From: DAOTTW01 sp034437615
GTDB taxonomy: Bacteria; Chloroflexota; Anaerolineae; Aggregatilineales; Phototrophicaceae
Assembly: GCA_034437615.1 (NCBI GenBank)
Contig: DAOTTW010000215.1
Span: forward strand, 1-12,798
DNA: 12,798 bases
Direction of reading: 5' to 3'
Shown: positions 5,858-12,701 of the stretch, piece after piece
How positions within the stretch are numbered: the stretch's first letter is position 1
How the letters are laid out: the number at the start of each line of letters is the position of its first letter
Program-made: the position numbers and the translations under genes
Notes under the pieces: model-generated
Seen by the model: the letters and a program-made list of their open reading frames with translations, nothing else
What the model was told of the DNA's origin: nothing
The model's database searches: none

Positions 5858-7246
5858 ATGAAAAACCGTTTTATGATTTTGCTGGCAGTGTTGGCGCTGC
5901 TGACCGTCTCCGTTGTGAGCGCACAGCAACGCACACAGATTCGCTGGTATGTGGGCCTGGGCACGGGCACTAGCGCCGACCAGGTGGCCGGACAGCAGGC
6001 CATCGTGGACGACTTCAACGCCAGCCAGGATGAAATTGAACTGGTGCTGGAAGTGATCGAAAACTCGCAGGCGTATGACGTGCTGGCCACGCAGATCGCC
6101 GCCGGCAACGCGCCTGACATCGTTGGCCCGATGGGGATTCGTGGGCGTGAAGGCTTCGGCGGTAACTGGCTGGACCTGACGCCGCTGATCGAAGCTGAAG
6201 ATTACGACCTGAGCGACTTCGATCAAGCGCTGGTGGATGTCTACCGCGTGCAGGGTCAGGGTCAGCTTGGCTTGCCCTTCGCCGTTTTCCCGTCCTTCAC
6301 CATGTACAACAAGGACCTGTTCGATGAAGCGGGCATCCCGTACCCGCCTAGCGCCTATGACGAGCCGTATGTCGATTTTGAGGGCAACGAACTGCCCTGG
6401 GACGTGAACACCGTGCGCGATCTGGGCATGTTCCTGACCGTTGACCAGAACGGCTTTGATGCCACGATGGAAGAATTCGACACTGAGAACATCATTCAGT
6501 TCGGTTTCTCGCAGCAGCAGACCGATATGCGTGGCCGTGCGACGATGTTCGGCGCTGCATCGCTGGTTGATGCCGATGGCAACGCCGTCATCCCCGAAGC
6601 ATGGCGCGCGGCAGAAAACTGGTATCATGACGCGATGTGGGTCGATCACTTCTACCCCAGTGGCGTCTATGGCAGCAGTGAACTGCTGGGCGGCGGCAGC
6701 GGCAATCAGTTCGGCACGGGCAACCTGGCCATGACTTCGACTGCGCACCTGTGGTACCTGGGCTGGGGTCAGGACGGCCTGGAGGCTGAGTTCGACTTCG
6801 CGCCGGTCCCGTCCTACAACGGCGAGATCACCGCTAAGCTGCACGGCGATACCTTCAGCATCACTAGCTCCACAGAGAACCCCGAAGCCGCCTGGGAAGT
6901 CTTGAAGTACATGATGGACGAGCGCGGCCCCGACCTGCTGGCGCTGTATGGTGGCCTGCCGGCCCGTATCAGCCTGCAAGAGACCTACTTCGATACGTAC
7001 ATCGCTGGCCTGGAAGCAGCCTACCCGCAGCACGACTGGGCCAACATGAACTGGGATGTCGTCTTTGAGGGCGCTAGCTACGCAGATAGCCCCAGCCATG
7101 AGGACGGCCTGCCCAGCATCGCTGAGGCTGAAGCCGCCTACGTCGAATACTCGCAACTCATGGAAAACAACCCCGATATTGACGTTGACGCCGAACTCGA
7201 TAACCTGCGCGAGACACTGCAAACCATCTACGACGCTGCTGGTTAA
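5858..7246 (+). CDS. Extracellular sugar-binding protein of an ABC importer (family 1)
   Basis: Captures a carbohydrate outside the membrane and delivers it to the two permeases downstream. The 462-residue protein starts with a signal peptide: MKNR, a hydrophobic core (about 5-20) and probable cleavage after Ser-Ala at residue 22. No cysteine lies at the cleavage site, so it is not a typical lipoprotein. The mature part follows the MalE-like pattern: a first beta strand (IRWYVGLG), then GQQAIVDDFNAS, VLATQIAAGNAPDIV, LPFAVFPSFTMYNKDLFDEA (near 140), a mid-region LAMTSTAHLWYLGWG, and late GDTFSITSSTENPEAAWEVL with WANMNWDVVFEGA. Several Trp and Tyr residues could stack on sugar rings. The length is usual for the family. 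The protein is acidic, with an Asp/Glu-rich C-terminus. The specific sugar is not deducible; the GH3 neighbour suggests a beta-linked oligosaccharide. Confidence 0.93.
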   Translation: MKNRFMILLAVLALLTVSVVSAQQRTQIRWYVGLGTGTSADQVAGQQAIVDDFNASQDEIELVLEVIENSQAYDVLATQIAAGNAPDIVGPMGIRGREGFGGNWLDLTPLIEAEDYDLSDFDQALVDVYRVQGQGQLGLPFAVFPSFTMYNKDLFDEAGIPYPPSAYDEPYVDFEGNELPWDVNTVRDLGMFLTVDQNGFDATMEEFDTENIIQFGFSQQQTDMRGRATMFGAASLVDADGNAVIPEAWRAAENWYHDAMWVDHFYPSGVYGSSELLGGGSGNQFGTGNLAMTSTAHLWYLGWGQDGLEAEFDFAPVPSYNGEITAKLHGDTFSITSSTENPEAAWEVLKYMMDERGPDLLALYGGLPARISLQETYFDTYIAGLEAAYPQHDWANMNWDVVFEGASYADSPSHEDGLPSIAEAEAAYVEYSQLMENNPDIDVDAELDNLRETLQTIYDAAG

Positions 7247-7276
7247 ATCGCTCACGCATAGACAGACATAGGCTGG

Positions 7277-7295
7277 CAGGCCCACAATGGGCCTG
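7277..7295 (+). promoter_or_regulatory. Stem-loop after the binding-protein gene
   Basis: Perfect 8-pair stem, CAGGCCCA and TGGGCCTG, around CAA, 30 bp after the binding-protein stop. It has no T-run. In many importer operons a hairpin here protects the upstream mRNA, so that binding protein is made in excess of permease; that role is inferred. The rest of the 129-bp gap holds only the next ribosome binding site (AAGGG at 7361-7365, within a small GGG-TTAA-CCC fold). Confidence 0.5.
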
Positions 7296-7375
7296 TCGCT
7301 ATATGGAGAAATCAAAACGAATTTAGATACATCGGCTTGTTTTGGTTGCTTCGTTAGTAGAAGGGTTAACCCATT

Positions 7376-8371
7376 ATGGACATGTTTTCTGAGTTTAGTG
7401 CTGCCCGCAAAAAGGCCGGCAGTCAGGGCGGTTTGTTTGCTATTTTCCGGCTGAATGGGTCTGAGGCGCGTGAGGCACGCTGGGGCCTGTTCTTTATTAG
7501 CCCCTGGTTGATCGGCTTCTCGCTGTTTTACCTGGTGCCAATGATTGCCTCGTTGGGCTTCTCCACGCTGAGCTTCACGCTGTCACGGCCTGATGAAATC
7601 CAGTTCGTCGGCCTGGGCAACTGGGAACGGATGCTGTTCAACGATCCGCAGACCTGGCAAGCGCTACAGGTCAATCTGACGTTTACGCTGATCTCGCTAC
7701 CTATCGGCATGATCGCCGCTTTTTTTCTGGCTGTGCTATTAAACTCGAAGCAATTACTTGGAAAAAACATATTTAGAACACTTTTTTACGCGCCGACGAT
7801 GGTGCCTGCGATTGCCGGTGTGCTGATCTGGTCGCAGGTGCTCAATCCGCAGACGGGCTGGGTCAACCGCCTGCTGGAAGTGGTCGGCATTCAGGCTACT
7901 GGGGCGAGCGGCTTACGCTGGCTTGATGATCCGAGCCTGATTTACATCTCGTACACGCTGATCGGCCTGTGGGGTATCGGCAATGCCATGCTGATTAACC
8001 TGGCCGCGCTACAGGGCGTGCCGACGCACCTCTACGAAGCCGCCGAAATTGATGGGGCGGGCTGGCTGCGGCGCTTATGGAGCGTGACAATACCGATGGT
8101 GACGCCTGTGATCTTCTACAACCTCGTGATTAGCACAGTCGCCTTGATGCAATACTTCCTGGTGCCCTATGTGCTGAACGGGGGTGACGGCTATCCGCAG
8201 GGCACGACGCGCTTCTTGAACGTGCTGTTCTATCAGCAGGCGTTTGCATTCCAGAATATGGGTTATGGTGCGGCTATCGCGTGGTTTATCTTCATCGTGA
8301 GTATGATTATCACGGTTGGCCTCTTTGCGACAGGGCGTTACTGGGTTTACTATGCAGGGGATGGGCGCTGA
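7376..8371 (+). CDS. Sugar ABC transporter permease, MalF/UgpA type
   Basis: One half of the membrane channel of the importer. The 331-residue protein has a basic cytoplasmic N-terminus and six hydrophobic segments, roughly 36-60, 101-122, 136-155, 188-212, 242-265 and 298-320. The cytoplasmic coupling motif that contacts the ATPase is clear at 221-240 (EAAEIDGAGW...IP). Size and layout match six-helix MalF-type subunits without the extra N-terminal helices of enteric MalF. The ATG at 7376 is chosen because AAGGG (7361-7365) is 10 bases upstream; the ATG two codons later is too far. Its TGA overlaps the next ATG by one base, so the two permeases are translationally coupled. Codons for residues around 119-138 are unusually A/T-rich compared with the rest of the gene. 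No ATPase gene is nearby. Confidence 0.95.
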   Translation: MDMFSEFSAARKKAGSQGGLFAIFRLNGSEAREARWGLFFISPWLIGFSLFYLVPMIASLGFSTLSFTLSRPDEIQFVGLGNWERMLFNDPQTWQALQVNLTFTLISLPIGMIAAFFLAVLLNSKQLLGKNIFRTLFYAPTMVPAIAGVLIWSQVLNPQTGWVNRLLEVVGIQATGASGLRWLDDPSLIYISYTLIGLWGIGNAMLINLAALQGVPTHLYEAAEIDGAGWLRRLWSVTIPMVTPVIFYNLVISTVALMQYFLVPYVLNGGDGYPQGTTRFLNVLFYQQAFAFQNMGYGAAIAWFIFIVSMIITVGLFATGRYWVYYAGDGR

Positions 8372-9444
8372 TGATAAAGCAAAAGCGAAAAGTATCAGAG
8401 ATTACGCTAGAGAAGCGTCGCCGCGATTTGATGATTTCTGGCGTTATCACACTGGTGACGCTGGCGATCCTGGGTGTGTATATCATGCCGTTGATCTTCG
8501 GCGTGGTGACATCGCTCAAGACACAGGCGCAGGCATCCGAGCCGAACGCGCCTATCGTGCCGATGGAGGTCGTCACGTATGAATATGAGGGCGAGGACCT
8601 GCGCATCTACGAAGTGCCCTTTGAAGATGAGGGCACCCGCGAATTAGCCCTGGTACAGCCGACGCGCCGCGTCAGCACGTTCATCGACCCGGCCAACCCG
8701 GACGCTGGCCTGATCGAATGGTCCGGCAACTGGCGTCAGCTTGAACCTGTGCGTGAAGTCAGCATCCAATGGGGCAACTATCCCGAAGCCTGGGAGACCA
8801 TCGACTTTGCACGGCTGCTGTTCAATACGCTGATGTATGCCTTCGTGACCATGATCGGCACCGTCATCGCATCGTCTATGGTGGCCTATGGCTTTGCACG
8901 CTTTCGCTTTCCGGGTAAGAACATCCTGTTTATGGTCTTGCTGGCGACCATTGTGCTGCCGCCACAGGTGACGCTGGTGCCGCAGTATGCGTTCTTCGTC
9001 AATACGCTGGATTGGGGCGGGACATGGCTGCCGCTGATCGTCCCGCAGATGTTCGGCAACGCCTACAACGTTTTCTTGCTGCGCCAATACTTCCTGACGA
9101 TCCCGCGTGAGATGGAAGAAGCCGCCACCATCGACGGGGCGGGGCCAATCCAGGCATTTATGCGCGTGATTCTGCCACAGGCAGGCCCAGCGTTGACGGC
9201 AGTCGCCATGTTTCACTTCTTCTTCGCGTGGAACGACTTCTTCCTGCCGCTGGTGTATCTGGCGGGTAACCCGACGGCCTACCCGATTAGCGTGGGGCTG
9301 ACGTTCTTCAATGGGCTGTATCAGACGAACAACGAACTGATTCTGGCGGCGGCGGTCATCTCGATGATTCTGCCATTGGCGATCTTCTTTGTGGCGCAGC
9401 GCGTCTTCATTCAGGGCATCGTTATCACGGGCGTGGATAAATAA
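8371..9444 (+). CDS. Sugar ABC transporter permease, MalG type, with a long external loop
   Basis: Partner channel subunit of the permease just upstream, sharing the overlap TGATG. The reading frame is open further upstream, but the ATG at 8371 gives a normal basic start (MIKQKRKVSE) and a coupled overlap, so it is preferred. The 357 residues are longer than the usual 270-300. After the first membrane segment (about 23-46) there is an extra hydrophilic region of about 95 residues (51-145), rich in acidic residues and Tyr/Trp (YEYEGEDLRIYEVPFEDEGT, then NWRQLEPVREVSIQWGNYPE). The remaining five membrane segments follow, with the coupling motif EEAATIDGAG (249-258) leading to ILP at 267. The ending FIQGIVITGVDK is the standard family tail, often seen as GxTxGAxKG-like. 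The loop should face the binding protein. Confidence 0.94.
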   Translation: MIKQKRKVSEITLEKRRRDLMISGVITLVTLAILGVYIMPLIFGVVTSLKTQAQASEPNAPIVPMEVVTYEYEGEDLRIYEVPFEDEGTRELALVQPTRRVSTFIDPANPDAGLIEWSGNWRQLEPVREVSIQWGNYPEAWETIDFARLLFNTLMYAFVTMIGTVIASSMVAYGFARFRFPGKNILFMVLLATIVLPPQVTLVPQYAFFVNTLDWGGTWLPLIVPQMFGNAYNVFLLRQYFLTIPREMEEAATIDGAGPIQAFMRVILPQAGPALTAVAMFHFFFAWNDFFLPLVYLAGNPTAYPISVGLTFFNGLYQTNNELILAAAVISMILPLAIFFVAQRVFIQGIVITGVDK

Positions 9445-9466
9445 CGGAAAGATCAGCAGCAGCAGA

Positions 9467-9490
9467 GTAGGGACGCCCGATGGGGCGTCC
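9467..9490 (+). repeat. REP-like hairpin between permease and GH3 genes
   Basis: GTAG (9467-9470) precedes a perfect 8-pair stem, GGACGCCC and GGGCGTCC around GATG. It occupies most of the 76-bp gap between the MalG-like gene and the GH3 gene. It has no T-run. Ending 30 bases before the GH3 start, it could slow 3'-exonucleases or partly attenuate read-through, or be a passive insertion. Confidence 0.7.
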
Positions 9491-9520
9491 GCCTGGAACA
9501 TAGCACAACAGGAGAAAAAC

Positions 9521-11299
9521 GTGACAACCGAGGCAACAACTAACCTGAGCGTCGCTGCCTTGCTGGGCCAGATGACGCTGGCTGAAAAAATTGGGCAGAT
9601 GACGCAAGTCGAGAAGAACAGCATCACGCCCGACGAAATCCGTGACCGCGCCATTGGCAGCGTCCTGAGTGGCGGCGGCGGCAACCCATCACCGAATACC
9701 CCGCAGCAGTGGCGCGTGATGGTCAGTGACATCATAGATGCGTCGCTGGCGTCGCGCCTGCAAATCCCGCTGATCTATGGCGTGGATGCGGTACACGGGC
9801 ATAACAACATGCGCGGCGCGGTGATCTTCCCGCATAACATCGGCCTGGGGGCCACGCGCAACGCCGCGTTGATCGAACAGATCGGCGTGGTGACGGCGCG
9901 TGAGGTGCTGGCTACGGATGTGCGCTGGAACTTCGCGCCTGCGCTCAGCGTGCCGCAGGATATACGCTGGGGCCGCACCTACGAAGGCTACAGCCAGCAT
10001 ACCGAATTGGTAGCAGAACTGGCGAGCGCCTATGCACGCGGCCTGATGTCTGAGGGGGTGCTGCCGTCCATCAAGCATTTTGTGGGCGATGGGGGCGCAC
10101 AGTGGGGCACGACGCAGCCCGCCGATTGGCTTGCACAGATGAACGAGCAGGCCGCCAACCAGCTATTCCACATCGACCAGGGCGACGCCCGCATCAGCGA
10201 GGATGTGCTGCGCGAACTGCATCTGGCACCTTACAAGCCTCTGATCGACGCAGGTGCAATGAACGTGATGGCGTCTTTCTCAAGCTGGAACGGCCAGAAG
10301 ATGCACGGCAACCGCTATCTGCTGACCGATGTGCTGCGCGGCGAACTGGGCTTTAGCGGCTTCGTCGTCAGCGATTGGATGGCTGTCGATCAACTGGACC
10401 GTGATTTTTACAGGGCGGTTGTGCTGGGCATCAACGCGGGCGTGGATATGGTCATGGTGCCGTATAATTACAGGCGCTTTATCGACACGCTGACCGACGC
10501 TGTGAATAAGGGCGATGTCTCGCAGGCACGCATTGACGAGGCCGTGACGCGCATCCTGAGCGTGAAGGCGCAGATGGGCCTGTTTGATGCCCCCCATACC
10601 GACGCCGCGCTGCTGGATGCAGTTGGGTCCGTGCAGCACCGTGAGCTTGCACGGCAGGCCGTGCGTGAATCGCTGGTCTTGCTCAAGCACGACAACAACG
10701 CGCTGCCCATCGCCGCCCATGTCGAGCATATCCTGCTGGCTGGCGTGGGTGCGGATGACCTGGGGATGCAGTGCGGCGGTTGGTCGATTGAATGGCAGGG
10801 CTTTCTGGGCCGCATGACCGGGGGCACAACGTTACTGGACGCATTGAAAGCGCGTTTCGGCATGGAGCGTCTGAGCTATAATAATTCACCGGAGCGCCTG
10901 ATGCTGTCTGCGGCGCGTTATCCGCTGGGTGTGGCTGTCGTCGGTGAAGCACCCTATGCCGAGGGCTTTGGTGATCGCGCTAACGTGACGCTTAGCGAAG
11001 ACGATCAGGCGCTCATTCGGGCTATGCGTCAGCGCGTGGATGCGCTGATTGTGGTACAGTATTCGGGTCGCCCGCTGATTATCAGCGATGTGCTTGAACT
11101 GGCTGATGCGTGGGTGTGTGCATGGTGGCCGGGTAGCGAGGGCGGCAGCGGCATCCTGGATGTGTTGTGTGGCGATGCGCCGTTCACAGGCCAATTATCC
11201 TATGACATCCCGCGCAGCATGGACCAGATACCGCGCAGCCGCATCGTGGACGCTGGCGAGACGCCGCTATTCCCGTATGGGCACGGCCTGACGCTCTAA
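9521..11299 (+). CDS. GH3 beta-glycosidase (beta-glucosidase-like), cytoplasmic
   Basis: A retaining hydrolase expected to remove beta-linked glucose from oligosaccharides. The 592-residue protein has a first barrel domain with IYGVDAVHGHNNM (Asp likely binds the -1 sugar), SIKHFVGDGG and FSGFVVSDWMAVDQ, whose Asp285 is the nucleophile. A second alpha/beta domain starts near RESLVLLKHDNNALPI and contains the VVGEAPYAEGFGDRA motif, whose Glu476 is the expected acid/base. It stops at LFPYGHGLTL and so lacks the extra fibronectin-like domain of longer GH3 enzymes, resembling the two-domain plant exo-glucanase layout. There is no signal peptide, which suits hydrolysis after import. The frame runs open upstream into the permease gene, but GTG 9521 is chosen: AGGAG at 9510-9514 is six bases before it and homology begins just after (LLGQMTLAEKIGQM). 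The motifs argue against NagZ-type hexosaminidase. Exact linkage specificity is unknown. Confidence 0.93.
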   Translation: MTTEATTNLSVAALLGQMTLAEKIGQMTQVEKNSITPDEIRDRAIGSVLSGGGGNPSPNTPQQWRVMVSDIIDASLASRLQIPLIYGVDAVHGHNNMRGAVIFPHNIGLGATRNAALIEQIGVVTAREVLATDVRWNFAPALSVPQDIRWGRTYEGYSQHTELVAELASAYARGLMSEGVLPSIKHFVGDGGAQWGTTQPADWLAQMNEQAANQLFHIDQGDARISEDVLRELHLAPYKPLIDAGAMNVMASFSSWNGQKMHGNRYLLTDVLRGELGFSGFVVSDWMAVDQLDRDFYRAVVLGINAGVDMVMVPYNYRRFIDTLTDAVNKGDVSQARIDEAVTRILSVKAQMGLFDAPHTDAALLDAVGSVQHRELARQAVRESLVLLKHDNNALPIAAHVEHILLAGVGADDLGMQCGGWSIEWQGFLGRMTGGTTLLDALKARFGMERLSYNNSPERLMLSAARYPLGVAVVGEAPYAEGFGDRANVTLSEDDQALIRAMRQRVDALIVVQYSGRPLIISDVLELADAWVCAWWPGSEGGSGILDVLCGDAPFTGQLSYDIPRSMDQIPRSRIVDAGETPLFPYGHGLTL

Positions 11300-11350
11300 A
11301 ACGCGCCTTGCCCCCAATCTGAAAGCAACCCCACATGACCGCGAATCTGC

Positions 11351-11374
11351 GGACGCAGCAAGCCGCGTCCCTAC
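11351..11374 (-). repeat. REP-like element, left half of doublet B
   Basis: GGACGC and GCGTCC around AGCAAGCC, then CTAC (11371-11374), identical over 25 bases to the copy at 435-459. Read on the minus strand it begins with GTAG. It faces the plus-strand element at 11391 across the 16-base spacer AGACCTGTTGTGAACC. The 50 bp between the GH3 stop and this element show no terminator. Confidence 0.75.
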
Positions 11375-11390
11375 AGACCTGTTGTGAACC

Positions 11391-11433
11391 GTAGGGATGC
11401 CCTTCTTGGCGTCCGGGGTGGCGTCAGCCGCCC
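11391..11433 (+). repeat. REP-like element, right half of doublet B
   Basis: GTAG (11391-11394) leads a 7-pair stem, GGATGCC and GGCGTCC around CTTCTT (11395-11414). A second hairpin follows, GGGTGGC and GCCGCCC around GTCA (11416-11433). Its order and flanks match the minus-strand reading of 2459-2501. An ATG inside the first stem (11397) is in frame with the SIS gene, but it is part of the repeat and an unlikely start. Confidence 0.72.
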
Positions 11434-11435
11434 AT

Positions 11436-11489
11436 AACCAGATGGACCAGATAAACCAGATAAACCAGATGGACCAGATAAACCAGATG
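11436..11489 (+). repeat. Six tandem 9-bp units before the SIS gene
   Basis: Six contiguous units of the form (A/G)ACCAGAT(G/A): AACCAGATG, GACCAGATA, AACCAGATA, AACCAGATG, GACCAGATA, AACCAGATG. The second 27 bp repeat the first 27 with a single change. The last unit ends in the ATG taken as the start of the SIS gene. Three in-frame ATGs (11442, 11469, 11487) lie in the array. Gain or loss of units would not shift the frame. Some units could be translated as Asn-Gln-Met/Ile-Asp-Gln if an upstream ATG is used. Confidence 0.8.
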
Positions 11490-12554
11490 AACACAGACAA
11501 TCAGGCAAATGCAACACAGCCCAGCCACCTGGAGCGCGAAATCCAGGCACAGCCGGACCTGATCGCCAATTTGATCGAGGGGCAGATGGCAGCCGTGCAG
11601 AGCGTCGCACGCGCCATACAGGAATTCGACCCGACGTTTGTCTGCATTGCCGCACGCGGCACATCCGACAACGCTGCACGCTATGCAAAATACCTGTTTG
11701 GCATCCAGAATCGGCTGCCGGTGATGCTGGCCGCGCCATCCCTGCACACGATATATGACGCACCGCCGAACTTATCACGAGCGCTGGTGATCGGCATTTC
11801 GCAATCTGGGCGTGCGGAGGATGTACGCAAGGTCCTACAGAATGCAGCAGAGCAGGGTGCGCTGACGCTGGCCATCACGAACTACGACGACTCGCCACTG
11901 GCGCAGGCGGCCAACCATCATCTAGCGCTGACGGTTGGCGAGGAGATCAGCATTGCAGCTACGAAAACCTACACGGCACAACTCACGCTGATTGCATTGC
12001 TGTCGGTGGCGCTACGACAGCAGCAGGCGGCACACATCGCAGCCTTGCGGCAATTGCCGGGGTGGGTGCAGCAGGCTTTGACGCTCAACGCTGACACGGC
12101 GTGGATGGCGCGTTACCGTTATATGGCTACGTTCGCGGCCATCGGGCGCGGCTATAACCTGGCAACGGCGATAGAGATCAGCTTGAAGGTGAAGGAATTG
12201 GCCTATATCGCGAGTGAGGGCTATAGCGAAGCGGATTTCCGGCATGGGCCAATCGCCATCGTGCAGCCGAGCTTTCCGGTGATGCTGGTCGCTCCATCCG
12301 GGCCGATGCTGCATCACATGGCCGACCTGAGCGCAAAATTAGCCGAGCGTGAAGCCGAAATTATTATGATTAGCGACGATGCCGAGATGCTGAAGCGTGG
12401 CACCAAGCAGATGCAATTGCCCACTGTGCCGGATTGGGTGTCCCCGATTGTGGCGGTTGTGCCGGGTCAGATTTTCGCGGCGCAGCAGGCCATCATACGC
12501 GGGTATTCGGTGGATAAGCCGCGTGGCTTGTCGAAGGTGACGGTGACGACGTAG
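11487..12554 (+). CDS. SIS-domain sugar-phosphate isomerase/deaminase (AgaS/GlmS C-terminal type)
   Basis: Two tandem SIS domains, like the isomerase half of GlmS without its glutaminase domain. Proteins of this type interconvert aminosugar phosphate and ketose phosphate, or deaminate glucosamine 6-phosphate. With the start at 11487 it has 355 residues. The first SIS domain shows FVCIAARGTSDNAARYA (51-67), VIGISQSGRAEDV (101-113) and GEEISIAATKTYTAQ (151-165). The second shows GRGYNLATAIEISLKVKELA (220-239), SEGYSEADFRHGPIA (243-257) and the tail DKPRGLSKVT (343-352). Glu237, His253 and Lys350 sit where the GlmS isomerase catalytic residues are expected. The start is uncertain: the frame is open from an ATG at 11397 inside a repeat, and no ATG in the tandem array has a ribosome binding site. 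11487 is the last ATG before the conserved LEREIQAQPD. It may link an aminosugar or other phosphosugar to the importer locus. Confidence 0.88.
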   Translation: MNTDNQANATQPSHLEREIQAQPDLIANLIEGQMAAVQSVARAIQEFDPTFVCIAARGTSDNAARYAKYLFGIQNRLPVMLAAPSLHTIYDAPPNLSRALVIGISQSGRAEDVRKVLQNAAEQGALTLAITNYDDSPLAQAANHHLALTVGEEISIAATKTYTAQLTLIALLSVALRQQQAAHIAALRQLPGWVQQALTLNADTAWMARYRYMATFAAIGRGYNLATAIEISLKVKELAYIASEGYSEADFRHGPIAIVQPSFPVMLVAPSGPMLHHMADLSAKLAEREAEIIMISDDAEMLKRGTKQMQLPTVPDWVSPIVAVVPGQIFAAQQAIIRGYSVDKPRGLSKVTVTT

Positions 12555-12579
12555 CGCTGTGACTGACTGCTTGCCCTGT

Positions 12580-12600
12580 GATGCCTGTGGTCAGGCCATC
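12580..12600. terminator. Weak stem-loop after the SIS gene
   Basis: GATGCCTG and CAGGCCATC can pair as eight base pairs with a one-base bulge around TGGT, 25 bp after the SIS stop. There is no T-run, so if it ends transcription it does so weakly or with help. Confidence 0.3.
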
Positions 12601-12605
12601 CCAAC

Positions 12606-12624
12606 AAAACACGCCTGCCTGAGT
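12606..12624 (+). repeat. 19-bp dispersed repeat, copy 2
   Basis: AAAACACGCCTGCCTGAGT differs at one base from 2630-2648. It follows the SIS gene stop by about 50 bp and precedes the single TTCAGTTGAT copy (12631-12640). Confidence 0.45.
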
Positions 12625-12635
12625 GTGCGTTTCAG

Positions 12636-12664
12636 TTGATTTTATCCGGTGGATCGCCTAAACT
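12636..12664 (+). promoter_or_regulatory. Candidate promoter for the last open frame
   Basis: TTGATT (12636-12641) and TAAACT (12659-12664) are separated by exactly 17 bp. The -35 partly overlaps the TTCAGTTGAT decamer found three times upstream of gnd. A CGCCTA/TAGGCG inverted repeat with an 11-base loop (12655-12677) spans the -10 and the predicted start near 12671. Confidence 0.35.
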
Positions 12665-12701
12665 TTGTGGATAGGCGCATCTTAACAAACGTAGCTCCCT
12701 T

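Noticed and set aside
5673..5858. 61-codon plus frame from GTG 5673 ending in TGATG at the binding-protein start
   Set aside because: The overlap is suggestive of coupling, but there is no ribosome binding site before it, the peptide is featureless, and an open frame this long is not rare by chance.
5624..7315. Long antisense frame (563 codons) opposite the binding-protein gene
   Set aside because: It mirrors the codon pattern of the plus-strand gene, which has a signal peptide and family motifs. The antisense translation has no recognisable domain.
8281..8370. Upstream extension of the MalG-like gene
   Set aside because: It would overlap the permease gene by 30 codons with a non-membrane, Cys/His-containing start. 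The TGATG-coupled ATG at 8371 gives the usual N-terminus.
9389..9520. Upstream extension of the GH3 gene
   Set aside because: It overlaps the permease end and reads through a REP-like hairpin. GTG 9521 has a strong ribosome binding site and fits the family start.
11267..11500. Minus-strand frame with Phe-Ile-Trp repeats
   Set aside because: It is the complement of the 9-bp tandem array plus the adjacent repeat elements, so a by-product of those repeats.
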